Below, in pieces: positions 1 through 13,440 of a stretch of DNA of 64,000 nucleotides. Under the pieces are notes generated by a model. That model made no database searches. It was not told where the DNA came from and worked only from the letters and a program-made list of their open reading frames with translations. The translations under genes were made by a program, and so were the position numbers. This DNA is from Patagioenas fasciata (Eukaryota; Chordata; Aves; Columbiformes; Columbidae), in assembly GCF_037038585.1 (NCBI RefSeq), contig NC_092521.1:77056398-77120397 (forward strand). The letters run 5' to 3'. Position 1 is the stretch's first letter, and each line of letters begins with the position of its first letter.

Positions 1-627
1 ATAACTTAGCTACCAGAGTACCATGTCATTTTTATTTCCCTGAATTAATGATCCTAAAGTCAATAGTGTTGAGGGCAGAGCTTTGAATTTTGTTATGGTT
101 TAATAGTAGCACATAAAATAATTCCACTATAATACTAGTGAATAGAAACACTATTAAAAAATAAATGTAGCAAATGAGTCTCCCATTTTTGTCAGAGAGA
201 TTCAGAAGCCCCATCAGTAAGTCTTAAAAAATTACATGAGGCAGTGGAATAACCCAAACATAGCTCATAAGATTTAAGTTCAAGCTTATGCACTAATCCA
301 TTATTGCCTTCGCAATTCTGAAGGCAGGTGTTTAGGCTCTGAGTAGTTCTGTATTCAGTGCTTTCCTTTAGTTAAGATCACATTGCTGGTGTTAAACAAA
401 TTTAGGGAAAAAAAATTCTACATACATATTTGTCATCATCTATGTAATTTTACGTAGTGCTTTACACATTCATGCCTTATGGATATAGTAGCAAAATACT
501 GGTTTGTGCTGAATACTATTTGTGCATTGATATTTAACAATAAATTCGGTAAGCATTTTTTTTAATAGGCATCCTTGCTTAATACATCAAAAAGCATTAC
601 TCTGTTTAACAGTGTTTGTGTTTGCAG

Positions 628-3600
628 TATTTGCTGGACGATGGTTAATGTCGTTTTGGACGGGGACTGCCAAAATCCATGAACTGTACACAGCTGCTTG
701 TGGTCTTTATGTGTGTTGGCTAACTATCCGAGCAGTGACGGTGCTGGTTGCCTGGATGCCACAGGGTCGCAGAGTGATTTTTCAGAAGGTGAAAGAATGG
801 TCTCTTATGGTGAGTCTCGAGGGAAAAAAAAATACTGAATTATCAAAAAAGTAGCTAACAAAACTTGTTTCCATTTGCTTGCAGGTTTTACCCTGTAATG
901 TAGACCACATTTTCCTTTTCAGACCATTTTGAAGCTTTTGCAGCCTACATTCTCACTGCATAGGGCAACTGTATTTTTGGAAGCCATTTGGCAGAGTGTT
1001 AAGCAATCAGTGTAAATCAGTTTGCGTATATATGCTTATATATACATGCATATTTTTCTGTTTTCCTTGAAAAGTGAATATGTTACATTATATTATCACA
1101 AATGTCATATGCCCTCAAATACATTTGTTTTCACAAATACTTGGAAGCTTAACTATTACTCAATTAGCAACTTGACATTACCAAATAAGAAAAACTAGTA
1201 AAGATGATAAATGATGATGAGCATGTCTGTACAAAGTAGCCTGATGCATATTTTCAGAAAGATCTTTATGATTTGTCAGATCCTTGTGTTCAAATTAATA
1301 TTTTTAAAGGAAATATCCTTTTGCATTACCAGGAGTTCAAATTCTCACCATGGCAACAAATTTATATCCCACCTTTTTATCTTGGTTTTGAGGATTTCTA
1401 TAGTAGATTTCTTGCCTAAGTGTATTAATTTTAAACATTCATAGCATAAATGGTATTTTGTGATGGACATACCTGCGTGCTTTTTTTTGGACTATAACAG
1501 TCAGAAGAGCAGTGTAGGTATTTCATGTATTACCACATTTCCTAAATATCCATCATTTTCATTTGGGAAATTGTAAGCTTGTTTAAGGAAATTCAGAGCT
1601 AAAAGATAATTCTCTACTTGTCCTTTGTTCCTTCTCCAGATCATGTTAATTTAGGCAGACTTGTTTGATGTTATTTTTGGATGATGCATGTAAATTAAGA
1701 TAATTCTAGGATAAAGGAAGATTCAAGAATGGTATTCTAATGGAGTCATAAGTTGGGAATATTCCATAATGAGTGAATTTTTAAGGTTTGGTTTTCACTG
1801 GAGAAAAATCAGGTGTTTTGAAAAGATTCTTCTCTAATTTTCCAACATACAAGAATACTTAATGTAATTAAATGCCATTGGAGAGTGTTCCCTACCAATA
1901 ACAGTCAGATTTAAAACTATATGGAAACCAGTAGGCACAGTCATGCTTTCTTCTGGAGGGGGCACAGAATAGGACTGAATCTTGAAAACATATATTGCAA
2001 AACTATATATGTAATAAAAATTATTTCTAGAGGTGTATATGTATGAATTAAAGGTCTATGTAGTTTTTTATTCCCCAGCTTTATCTGTTTGTGTAGTTTA
2101 AATTATATTTTGAAGTTAAACAAAAAGAATCCTCTGATAAACATATTTATTAAATGTCTTGGGATTTTTTTTTAGATAATGAAGACATTAATAGTGGCTA
2201 TACTGCTAGCTGGTGTGGTTCCACTTTTGCTGGGTCTCCTGTTTGAACTGGTTATCGTTGCACCTTTGAGAGTTCCTTTGGATCAAACACCTCTCTTCTA
2301 TCCTTGGCAGGTCAGTTGTTCCCATTCTTCTGCTGTTGATACATTGCTTTACTTAGAAAGGGTATGGGAGTTCTTGTTTCATGTTCATTTGGTGCTTCAG
2401 AGCATTTCCCATAAATATGTTTCTATGTGGCAGAGAAAAGACAGCCATTCTGGGTGTGAGGAGTATTTAAACCAAAATGATAGGCTTAGGAATCTTAAGT
2501 ATGAAAAGTTGAACTTTGTTGGATGACATCAGAATACCTTTGCACTTTTTTCCATAAGTATAATTGTAAAGTTATAGACAGAAGTTAGTATAGCTGTATG
2601 TGTATGCACAGACACGCATACTCTGTGTGACCTTTCTGGAAAGCTTTCTGCCTACAGCTATGCAGCAACAGGTTCAGCTGATTTTTTTTTCCGTACAAGG
2701 TATTAATTCAGTGATGATACAAACTATGAATAAAGTTTTGACATGCTTTATTCTGCTTTTAGGTTGAGATGTCAAATCATTAGTAAAAGATTTAGTGGTA
2801 GTAGCATTTTGTTTTTCCTCAGTCAAGTCTTGCAGGTTAAGGCAGTGCAAACTTTTTTCCTGCAAGTTGGTGGAAGAAGTGAAGATACAGTGGATTGAGT
2901 GACAAATGCTTGCATCAGCTAGGCTGAATTATGACAGAAGTTGTAACTCAAAGAAACCCTGAGGGAATGATAATTAAAAATATCTAGAATGTGTATTACT
3001 AAATAACAAGAAAGTGTTCAGGAACAGTGATTTTTCTAAGCTGTCCACAAACAAGCTTTCATTTACTTTCATTATCCAAATGTTTGAAAGCCATAATACA
3101 AAGAAGAATTTGTCTGCTAATTTAAGTATTCCATTATTTTTATAATACAAGTATACTGTAGAGGTCTCTGAGTAAATTACTAAGTCAAGACAACATATGA
3201 TTGCAGTAGTAGAGGATCATGATTTCCAAACGATTTTCAAAAGAATTTGTAACACGTGAAGTTCTAAAAATTCTTAATTTTTCCGTGTTAGTTCTTTAGA
3301 AGTTTGTAATTAAATATACTGAAAGATATTATTTTCATGTGGCAGAGCTTCCTCAAAATATCGGATCAGAGGGATTTGAAACTTGTTTTAAATTAACAAG
3401 GAGTTATTGAAATTGAGAATAATTTCAGTTCACAAAAGAGAGTTACACAAATGTTACATACTTGAGCAAACACAAAGCAACTTCAACACTGACTTTTTTT
3501 TTAATAAGTTTTAAAATTTTTTAACGTGTCTGGGTTAATACATGTTAACAAAAGCTGTCTCTTGAAATAATTGGTTAAAGAAAATATATTTCCCCAGCAG

Positions 3601-6600
3601 TTTAAGAAAGTTACTTAACCTGTTATGTCTTAAATCTTACCAGTTCTGTAGCTGTTTATTCTGCCTTGTCAACATATAGTTTGCATTTTATTTTTGGTGA
3701 TTTTTATCGAAGAATCTCTTACAAATGTCTGTAATCCAGAGAGGATTGACTCATTATGTGCAATGTTTACTAGAAGCCTATAGTTGTATTGTGTTCTTTT
3801 AATTCCATGCCATAATAATTGCTATATATGTTAAAACATAAATTTTCCGCTAAGTAGTGAAGAGCATCGCCTTGCTCTGTTTAGTTTTGCTCACATCAGG
3901 TAGGGTTTTCTGAACATTTAAAATTAGAAAAAAATGTTGTTTCATGACATGTGTGAGCATCTTTTGTACCTTGTTTCTCTTTTTGTTTTTTAAAGGAATC
4001 AAAATAACTTCTTTCTAGGTAAATGTTAGCAATGTTAATTAGTTTGTAACAGAATGTTAGTCTGTTGCTTTAAATAAGTGTAATGCTTTTATTTTGTATT
4101 TCCTTTTGGTTTACTAGTAGTAGCTGATTTTCCTGGTTCCAGGGAGCTGAGTATTTTACGGCTGTCAGTTAAGCTTGAGAGCATCCTGTTTTTCTTAGGA
4201 GTTTGCAGCAGATGTCACCTCCTCTAGACAATGTCTCATGTAATTGGAAAAGTAATCATTTTTTCACTTATAAGTAATATTAACAAGTTGCTCTACATGC
4301 TTTTGGTTTCAAACTATTAAAAGGTATGTTAATGCTAACAGTTTATTTTTACAAAATTAGGACTGGGCTCTTGGAGTTCTACATGCCAAAATAATTGCTG
4401 CCATAACACTGATGGGTCCCCAGTGGTGGCTGAAAACTGTTATTGAACAGGTATGAAAAAATTGTCCATGTGAATTACCTGTATAATACATTTTGTATGT
4501 CTTTGGAATGTGAGAGTCAGAAAGCAGCGTTACTGATTTAGTAATGGAGTAATTTGAGTAAAACTCAACTAGTTTTATAGAATCCTTTTGAACTGTATAG
4601 CCAGTAAGATACACTTAACAATAAAACAAAAATAAACCTCAGAAATCTGAAATCAAGAAAATGCTGCATATACTTATATGCAATTTTAACAGGTTTGTAT
4701 TAAAGTGAAAAACATCATTATTTCTTCAGATGAGTTCACATGTGTCTAAATACTGGACATTATTTATGTCCATCACTCAAGCAGAGAATTTCTGCCTTCT
4801 CCTGAGCTGCAAAGATTCCTTCATTCGTAGATGAGTGCATATGAAAGACAGCATTTCCATTCCCCTTTGATTATTAAGCAAGACAGAACAGTTTCTGTGG
4901 GTAGTTCTGAGTCACACAGCCTGTTGCTTTCTTTGACAGCAGTATTTTTTTCTTGATTATAACCTCTAAGTTCTACACTTACCATCTCAATGAAGTATCT
5001 CAGTCGTTTGTTGGAAGGTAACTCTTCAGCCCTGCACTATATTTAATGGCTATGGTGCATCTCCTGGCCTCTGTACAAAAGCTGCCTTTCTTGATTAGGC
5101 CTAGCACATAGTCCCAGTTATTAAACTGTTTACTGATCACTTTAGGTGTCACACTAGAGAAATGCAGCCTTAGTTCTGTGAGTACCTTTTGATGTGTACC
5201 ACAGCTCTTGCTTCCATTTTGCATGCTCTCCCTGGGCATGTTTGTTACACACATGCTCTCCTGAGCCATCCTTAGAAATGGTTACATCCAGATATGGGAC
5301 AGAGGCCATCGTCTAGCTGGGTGTGGCAGCCATTTGAAATCTGTCTTTTCACATGATTAGTCATGTTGAGACCTTAGCTCCTCAAGAATTGTGGAGGCTC
5401 TCTGTTCATGCAGAGACTCCACATGCAGAGGCTCTGGTCTGCCCAGCTAAGTACAAAGTGAGATCCTGTTTTGTGCCTGTGTTACCAAATTTAATAGATT
5501 TGCTCTATTAGCATACACAGGATCCTCTTTCAGCAAGTTAATGGCACAAAGCGGTCCCAGGTTACCCCAAAACCACCATCCACTACTCTATTTAATGATC
5601 TTTCAGCTGGTCTCTTATACTCCTGCAACCAAATCACAACACTATTCCAGATTAAGTTGCTCTCCTGGGCACTAACTAAATGATTTCCTGGAACCCTCAT
5701 GATGTGGATGGGCAGAGAGTCTTGCCACCTTTGACTGTGGCCATAGTAGTTTTCTTCAAGTCAGGAACACTTGTTTCTTCTCATAAGGAGAATTATGTAA
5801 ACCCTTGTAATTATTACTGTAAGCACAAAGCGTGGCTTTCTTGATTGATGCATTCTACTTGTAATTTGTTCTTCTTAGGTATATGCCAATGGGATTCGTA
5901 ACATTGATTTACACTTCATAATCCAGAAACTGGCAGCACCTGTAATCTCTGTTCTGTTACTTTCCCTGTGTGTACCGTACATCATCGCTTCTGGTGTTGT
6001 ACCTTTATTAGGTATGTATACATTCAGAATACCTGTTTAGCATCTGATGGTTTAGAGCAATGTAAATATATCTGTGGAAATAAAACTTCAAGCTCCAAGT
6101 TATTAAAAACACGTTTAAACCCCCCCACCACTATTCTGCCAGCAAATGCAAATGTTTAAGCATTGCTGTGCCACCTTAAAGGTTTGGGGTGTTTTGAGAA
6201 ATGCAATACATTACTCTGACTGGCTTTTTAATAAATCAAGTTCAGAATACATCAAGACCGTGGGACTGTGTAATATCTAATGGAAGAAATGTAAGGATCT
6301 GGCTATTTTGGGAAAGGGATGATTACTTCATTCCTTCAGATAGTCAACCTTTAATTTTAGTCTGTCTTTAAGAGCTACACTAAGCTTAGGACATATTTTC
6401 TGACTTGTCAAATTCTAATAGAAGCTTAGAACAGGTGAAAATATTGGGTTTGTTTTGAGGTTTTCATTGAGTATTGAAGTAAAATGTAAATTGTAAGTAT
6501 AGATTCTTTTTCTCAGTCCCAACCTCTCACTTGCTCACTTGAATGCAGACCTTTATAGTGTCAACTTTTTTTTTTATATGAGGTATATAGAAGTCAATAA

Positions 6601-9259
6601 GTAAGAAGAGCTGATAAGCCCATTTTTTTTTAGTGTGGATTTTCACTGTGTTAGTGGAAACTTTAATGCTACAGATGAAAAAGAACAGCAGCTGTCATGT
6701 TGGATCTGTGATACAAATTGATGTATTATTTATGGATGTATTCTTTATTTCACAGCCTTTCTACTGAAGTTACAGTATTACAAAAATTACGGAAGCAAGT
6801 ACAGAAGTAGAAATGCACGTGTTCCTTTAGCCGTGTTAATTATGTGAGGGTTGTGTCTTATTTTGCAGGAGTTACCGCTGAAATGCAAAACCTAGTTCAG
6901 CGACGGATTTATCCTTTTCTGCTTATGGTGATGGTTTTGATGGGAATTCTCTCCTTCCAAGTCCGCCAATTCAAGCGCCTTTATGAACATATTAAAAATG
7001 ACAAGTGAGTATATAGTGTGGGTTTTTTAATTTTTCCATTTTTAATTAGAATAACAACTTCAGATTAAATATAGGTGTTGTAGATACTTAGAGTTAAAAG
7101 GGATTTTAAGAAGCTTTCTGGACAAGTGACCCTTTGAGGCAGGCCTAAACTGTTCTTGACAAATGTTTTATCTGTGGTTCAGGTAGATAAGCACAGGACT
7201 AGACTGTTGTTTCAAATGGAAGACACTTCCCTGTGTCTAACTTGCATGGTTTTTACCACAAACAAAGCTGACTGCTTGTTTGTCTTCCCCTCTGCAGTCT
7301 TGAAGGACAAGTGAATGTAATAATTATGACCTATTTGGAAGTAAAATCATGTCTCAATCTGTTGTTTATAAAACCATTTCTTCAACCTTTTCTCCATAAC
7401 TATTTTTCTTATTCTTTCTACTTGTTAGTCCAATTAACCTGTTAAAGAATGTTCAGTTGATTTGAGAGTCTGTCCTTCCAAATTTTGTACTGTTTTCTGA
7501 TGTTTTCAGTAATTATGACTCTGTATTATTGAGATGCCTGAAAAAAATATTAATTTTCTTAGTGCTTTTTTTTTTCAGGTTATCCAGCTTAGTTTCTAAG
7601 CTTTTTTTGTGTTATCCATATTACCTTATTTTTTCTGTTACCCTAATTACCTTATGTGTTGATTATTTAGAAAAATAAGTTTTGGATACCAGCAACTAGT
7701 CTTCCTAGGCTGCTTTTGTATTGCAAAGGAATAAATGAGTTTGTGTTTGTGTCCTGAGTTACCCTAAAACAGTTTTCCACTGTCTACCAAAGAATCAAAC
7801 CTAAAATAAACTTAATTGAATCTTAAACATTAGAAAGTTACAGATACACTAAGTGTTTGGTGTAAATGTGAAATTAATAGTATCTAGAAATACTGAGGCA
7901 GCTGTAACTACAATTAAACTCTCAGCAGATCAGTTTATATTTTAGCACCATTTATTTGAGCCATGTGACTTAAATTCTGTTCCCCACTGGCCTTCATAAC
8001 ATGTTCTGTAGTATTTGACCTACTATAGCATGTATAGCTGGTATTAATATTTACAAATGGGTTTTGAGATAAATATTAGTATCTTTCAGGCAGTATGGAT
8101 ATTGAATTGTGTTAATGTTACAAGTTGCTTTCTTGTGTAAATCAGGCATGTAAACAGTATACGAAGCTATGAAAATTACTTTTATATTAAGTGAACTTAT
8201 TAAATATTATAAGCGCCCTTGTAGACATGAAGTTTGTACAACTTACGTTAATTATATCATTTCAGGAAGTGAGTATATACAGGCTTTTATGGTATTCTAA
8301 AATGTACAAAATGTATGTGATGGTTGGTTGGTTATGGAAGTGTGAGAAAATGAGTGATGGTAAAAAAGTTTCCAAAGGAAATTGCAGGTTTCAGGGGAGG
8401 AATTCATAGGTGTATATGGCTCTTGTACAAGTAGAACCAGCATACAAATAAGAAGCATGGAAAGGCATTTAGATGGCAAAAAGTAGAAGTGTGAAACAAT
8501 GATATAGAGGAGGTAAGGAATAACGTGAAAAGTAGGAAAACTGCTAAGCTGATGAGATGTTGAAACAGAATTTGAATAAAGGAGCATTGCAGCCCCTAGG
8601 CTTGACATGGAGTCACATTAGGGTATTTTCTCTCTATTTGAGTAAGATTGAGTTGCAGTAAAAGTTCTTCCTTTACAGTATTTACTTTCTTCAACCAGGG
8701 TGTTTTTCATTGGATATATGAGCTGAGCTTCTCTTACCCAATGCATGTTCTGCATTGCTGCAGATTCATTTTTGAACATCAAACCTTATTAACACTCTCA
8801 TTTGGTTTTATACCTGAATTGTTGTTCCAGATGTTCAAGTGGTAGTGGCTCCAACAAACACTGCAAAGATGCTCTTTTAAGTATCATCCAGCAAAGGGGC
8901 TGGGTATATAAATAATGCAAACACGGTCTTTATATTTCATATTTTTATTCAGCTTATATATGTCTGAATTGTATGATTACTGAGGTTAGGGCTGTAATAC
9001 CTGTATTCCATTATGAAACACCTGGATGTTGAGAAAGAAGATGAGTATATGGTTGAAGTGCATTAAGTGGGGAGGGATCACTTCTGCAGCAAAGGAGATA
9101 GAGTGGATTTGTGTTACAGAATGGTAGTAACTTTTATTAATTTCTCACTGTTTTTACTATAATCCCAGGTACCTTGTTGGGCAACGACTTGTGAATTACG
9201 AACGGAAGTCTGGTAAACAAGGCACATCAACAACTCCACCTCAGTCTTCACAAGACTAG
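628..9259 (+). CDS. MARCHF6: MARCHF6 (TEB4/Doa10-type ER ubiquitin ligase), C-terminal six coding exons (5' part outside window)
   Basis: Coding exons are 628-809, 2176-2310, 4361-4450, 5879-6011, 6869-7004 and 9169-9259 (stop TAG 9257-9259). All have AG/GT borders with matching phases; with one base carried from the previous exon they encode 255 residues. The translation closely matches the human protein from memory (910 residues), e.g. FAGRWLMSFWTGTAKIHELY, GVVPLLLGLLFELVIVAPLR and DWALGVLHAKIIAAITLMGP. MARCHF6 is a multi-spanning ER-membrane RING-CH E3 ligase that degrades misfolded and regulated proteins, including squalene monooxygenase. The RING domain is N-terminal and lies off the window. 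This part carries several hydrophobic membrane segments and ends with the conserved C-terminal element GQRLVNYERKSGKQ, whose Asn corresponds to human N890, known to be needed for ligase function. No frameshift or missing residue is seen. Introns of 1.2-2.2 kb hold no other gene I can recognise. Confidence 0.97.
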
Positions 9260-10318
9260 ATGGTCATATTAAACATGTTGACCTTCCCTTTGCCTTTACA
9301 TGTCTTTTTTTCATAGACTCTTCTTCAGTCTTTGGATATCTCTCAGTAATACTCTCAGCAGTGTTTGGGCTTCTGTTAGTAGCATCCAGATAGCAGTTAA
9401 GGCTCTGTTCCTTATCTGCATTTTCTGATGTTATCAATGCTGTCTGAGGTCTGTATATGTGTAAATAGAAGTATCCTGACACCCTAAAACCTCGGATTAA
9501 AAAGAATGTGCATTGTACATCTTTTAAAAAAGTATATTAATTTATTAAATCTAGTTGTCACTTTATTTTGGACTGCTGTTCTGTTGACAATGTGCCACAA
9601 AGCAATAGTGCAGAGGCAAGATGTTTTTATAAAATTTGGAGCTTACTTTATGGTGTTCATAACAGTTCTTATTGTAGTAATATAGTATGATTTTTTCATG
9701 AGTGGAAAGGCCACACAGCAAATATCGAAAGTAAATAACTGTCCTTACAGTCAGCAATGAAGTGACAGTGGTGAGAACATAATGAACTATGTATCTTGCT
9801 GTCAAGTCTTTTTTATTGTTTTGTATAACACCAAAGCTGTTGTACATTTTCTATTGCCTGATTGTTTTTCATGTGTCTGAGTTTGTAATATTGTACAGTT
9901 GCTGTTAAATCAAGAATATATTTCCTCTCTAAGAATTCAGATGTACTTGTTGAGGCTCAGCTGGGTTTTTCTGTTTGGTTGCGGGGCAGGGGGGGCATTG
10001 GCTTTGGGAATCAGAATTTCCTGAATTGAAATGGTAAGTAAAAAATTTATTAAGGCTAGGTGATGAAAGCATTTAAAGGTACCAAGGAAAATTAGGTGGG
10101 TTTACAACTTAAATTGTAGCCAATTTCTTAACAATAATAGAATTTTTCAGGACCTCAAAAACAGGGAGGAACCCTAGCTGATGTGTTTGCACAGAAACAT
10201 AGAGCATAATGTACGCAACATTCTGACATGGTCCTTAATTAAAGAGCTTGAAATAATTTTTCTGTAAGTAACCAAAGTTGCAAATTGTAGTATGGATTTT
10301 ATATTGCGCAATTACTTT

Positions 10319-10350
10319 AAAAAAAAAAAAAAAAGAAAAAAGAAAAAAAG
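10319..10350. repeat. A-rich low-complexity tract
   Basis: A run of 16 A is followed by interrupted A tracts. No adjoining retroelement body was recognised. Confidence 0.8.
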
Positions 10351-12580
10351 ACCACCACCAAAATATCTCTTTTCTTTCAGAATTGGTCACTGTGAATTTT
10401 TATGGGAATAATATTGAGAAAGTGATTCATCATGTATCATTTATTGCCTGTGAGGCAGGGAAATACATATGCTATTAAACATGCAAGGAAAAGTTAGCAG
10501 ATTTCTTTGCAAGGACATGGTCAAACAAGAGCCACCAAATCAAGTCTGTGTTATTTCTATATGTAGATAAAGTTCTTTGTCAGTAATGTTTGGGTTGGGG
10601 TTTTTTTTATGTAGATATTTTAAAGAAAATACCTGAGTATCACAAAGCTTTAAGTAGCATCAAACCATATGCTTAGACTGCAGTATTTTCCTAGATCAAA
10701 TGGGCGAAATGTGAGTATCTGTTGCAGTAATCAGAAAATTGATGGAGCTTTTAACTTGCTACTCAGTACGCTGTCCTTCAGTATTCTGTATTTAGCCATA
10801 TGTATATATAATTAATATTTGAGAATCTGGCAGGTGCTTCGAGAGTGTCATCTCCTTCTACTGAGGTTGCATCTCTGATCTGGCATATTTTGAGCTACTG
10901 TGGTCCAGCTGTGATGGTGGTAGTGCATTTTTTGGTGTCTGGACTCAGGTTCTAAAGCAGTGAGCACAAGCCAAATGCATCTGAATAGAGTGGCAGGAGG
11001 ATTGGTCTGTCACTATCAGAAAGTCAGAAACTACTATTTTACAGAATTACTGTTGTCTCAATGGTTTTGAACGGCAAATATTACCCTTTGGAGTGATTTG
11101 TTAGGAAATTCCAGTGAAATGAAATAATAGAAAAATAAGCAAAATACTTCTCTCTCATTCACTGTTGCTGACTAAATGCTAAATTGAGTATTCGCTCCAT
11201 ATATTTTTGATGTGCATAACTATTGCATTTGACTATTTACAGTGATGTACATTGTGGGACAGATATATTTTCACAAGATTAAATTTGCTGGTAACATACA
11301 TTGTTACTTATACCAAAATTCTGTCTTTGACATATCTTTCATAAACAGTTCCAAAATGGTCTTGCCGCTCAAATATTGCAAGCACTACTGTGCAATCGTG
11401 CAGAATTTGCAGTAGTGTAGTTCTTGTAACTTGGCGTTTTTATTCAGACAAACTGGTCTTAACATTAAAATTTATTAAGAAAAAGCCTTTGTGCTGTTTC
11501 TTATTACTGTTATTTTACAAGTCATGACAGAGAAAACTGAATTGGGCCAGTCACATAATGTGAACTGTAACTATTCTAATCTAGCTTGCATTATCCATAT
11601 TTGCTTTTTCTGGTGGAGAACTGGTTTCAAAGCAAACAGTTGTGTTTGCTTTTGCACTGCTTTACAGATCCCAGGTGAAGTTTGTTTCTGGAACAGTTAA
11701 TCATGAACTTTCAAAAAAAATCTCCTTATTTTTTACATCTATTTTGACAAAGAAGGTGAAGGTTGTATAAAAATGGAATTAAATAATGCTACTTTTATTG
11801 TTTTAAGATTTAATAGTTTGCCTTATTGTGCTCTGTGTACTGCTCTGGGATAGAAGCTTGTCAGTAAACCTTTAAGTTAATTGGCTGTTACTAAGACAGC
11901 TGATGAACCCTGTACCAGTGGCTCCATCTGTGCTTAAATAATCCAGCGTGCAGGGGTCTTGTATTATTCTTCAGGTGGGAAATACTCTGTGTGTGGGTGT
12001 GCTTTCACCACAATTTGTGTTGACTTCTGGTCTTGAATAGGGAGGTTGAAGAAGCAACTGGCTTAATTGTATCCCGTTTGTGGTGTTGAAAATCTAATGC
12101 CATTAGTTCTACAGGCCTTCATCCAAGAACTGTCAGATGGCTCTGGCTGTCTTTTGCATACTGAAAGAAGTTAATTGCAGCATGGCTTTGACTATTTTTC
12201 CACAGATTATCTTATATTCATTAAAAATAGCTAAAACTCTGCATCCTTTCTCTGACTCCCCCTTCTCCACTGGGTAAAGCCTGAGTTACTAGTTTTCGGT
12301 TTTGAGGGCCATCTGGAACATGTAACTATTTTCTGTCAATAATTTCTTCAGTAAGATGCCAGCTCCAACACCAATTACAGTATTCACATCACTTTTCAGC
12401 TGAGTGCATTAATTCTTTCCTTGCATTCCCCTAAGTTCAAGCAAATGTCTTCATAAAAATCTGCACAGCAGCCCCACTATTCTTTAGAGGACTCTGTATA
12501 AAGCCCTTTAATTACAAAGCACAGTGGTTTGGCAATTCACTGCCCAGCATGCTGATCCGTGTCACTTTATTTCTTTGTAC

Positions 12581-12599
12581 TCTGTCTGTCTGTCTGTCT
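12581..12599. repeat. (TCTG)n microsatellite
   Basis: Nearly five perfect TCTG units. Confidence 0.85.
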
Positions 12600-13440
12600 A
12601 TACCTGGATTGAAAATTCTTTATGACAGAGTCAGTGTTCTTGTTCTGCTTGCACTCTGCAGCCTGGGCATTGAATGATTGGGGTTCTTAGCAGAAATGAT
12701 GATACAGTTAATAAAGACATTAAACAGGGAACTAAATCTTGGTGGTAAAATGAAGTTCAGGATGGAAAAAAAAAAAATAAAGCTGTCTTCTGAAACAGAC
12801 AAGAAAACAACTTCTACAAAGCATAATGGTAAGTTAGAGCTCTCTGATATTTCAGTTCTTAATTAACTGGAACTAAAGAATTGCATAGTTACAAGCAATT
12901 ATATTAAATCTATTATTCCAGAAAAGCTATGCTTCTGGTTTTAATTTCTTCCTTTAGACATTACCATAAATCAAGAAATGAAGCTGAAATCAAAGTTACT
13001 CAATAATGGAAATATTTGGAAGATGGTACTTCCAGAGGTCAAATACTATTCTGAAATAAACTGAATGTTTTGAATTCAAATAATACAGAGGAATGAAGCA
13101 ACGAGATTATTTCACAACTCTGCATATCAGTTATGCTGCTTATTTGCCTGCTTGCTGTTATCTCCTACTTGGGGAGTAGTGGCCAATGCCAAAGCTAAAC
13201 AGGCACACTTTTTTTGCCCTGTTTGAGGAGAAATCAAACATATCTGGAGTTGTTCAACATCAAGTTGGGGGGTGGCACTTAAGCTTCCATGCCTGATTTA
13301 TGTTAAATCACTCTGCTTTCAAGAAGTGTTTCTGTTCCTGGAAAATGACACTAGTTTTACCAGGAGAGAACAGACTTTCTTGTTGCTTACAAAAACAGAG
13401 AACACTGCAAAGATTGTTTATTTATATTGAATAAAGTTTA

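Larger units (their letters stand above)
9260..13440 (+). other. MARCHF6 3' UTR and downstream flank
   Basis: A + strand 3' UTR must begin at 9260, but its end cannot be fixed from sequence. Candidate poly(A) signals are ATTAAA at 9544-9549 and AATAAA at 12710-12715 and 13430-13435. The stretch is AT-rich with no conserved reading frame. An A-rich tract lies at 10319-10350 and a short (TCTG)n run at 12581-12599. Confidence 0.5.

Noticed and set aside
8297-8608. 103-residue - strand frame in the last MARCHF6 intron
   Set aside because: It lies wholly in an intron, antisense, with no domain. The hydrophobic character follows from AT-rich, T-biased sequence.
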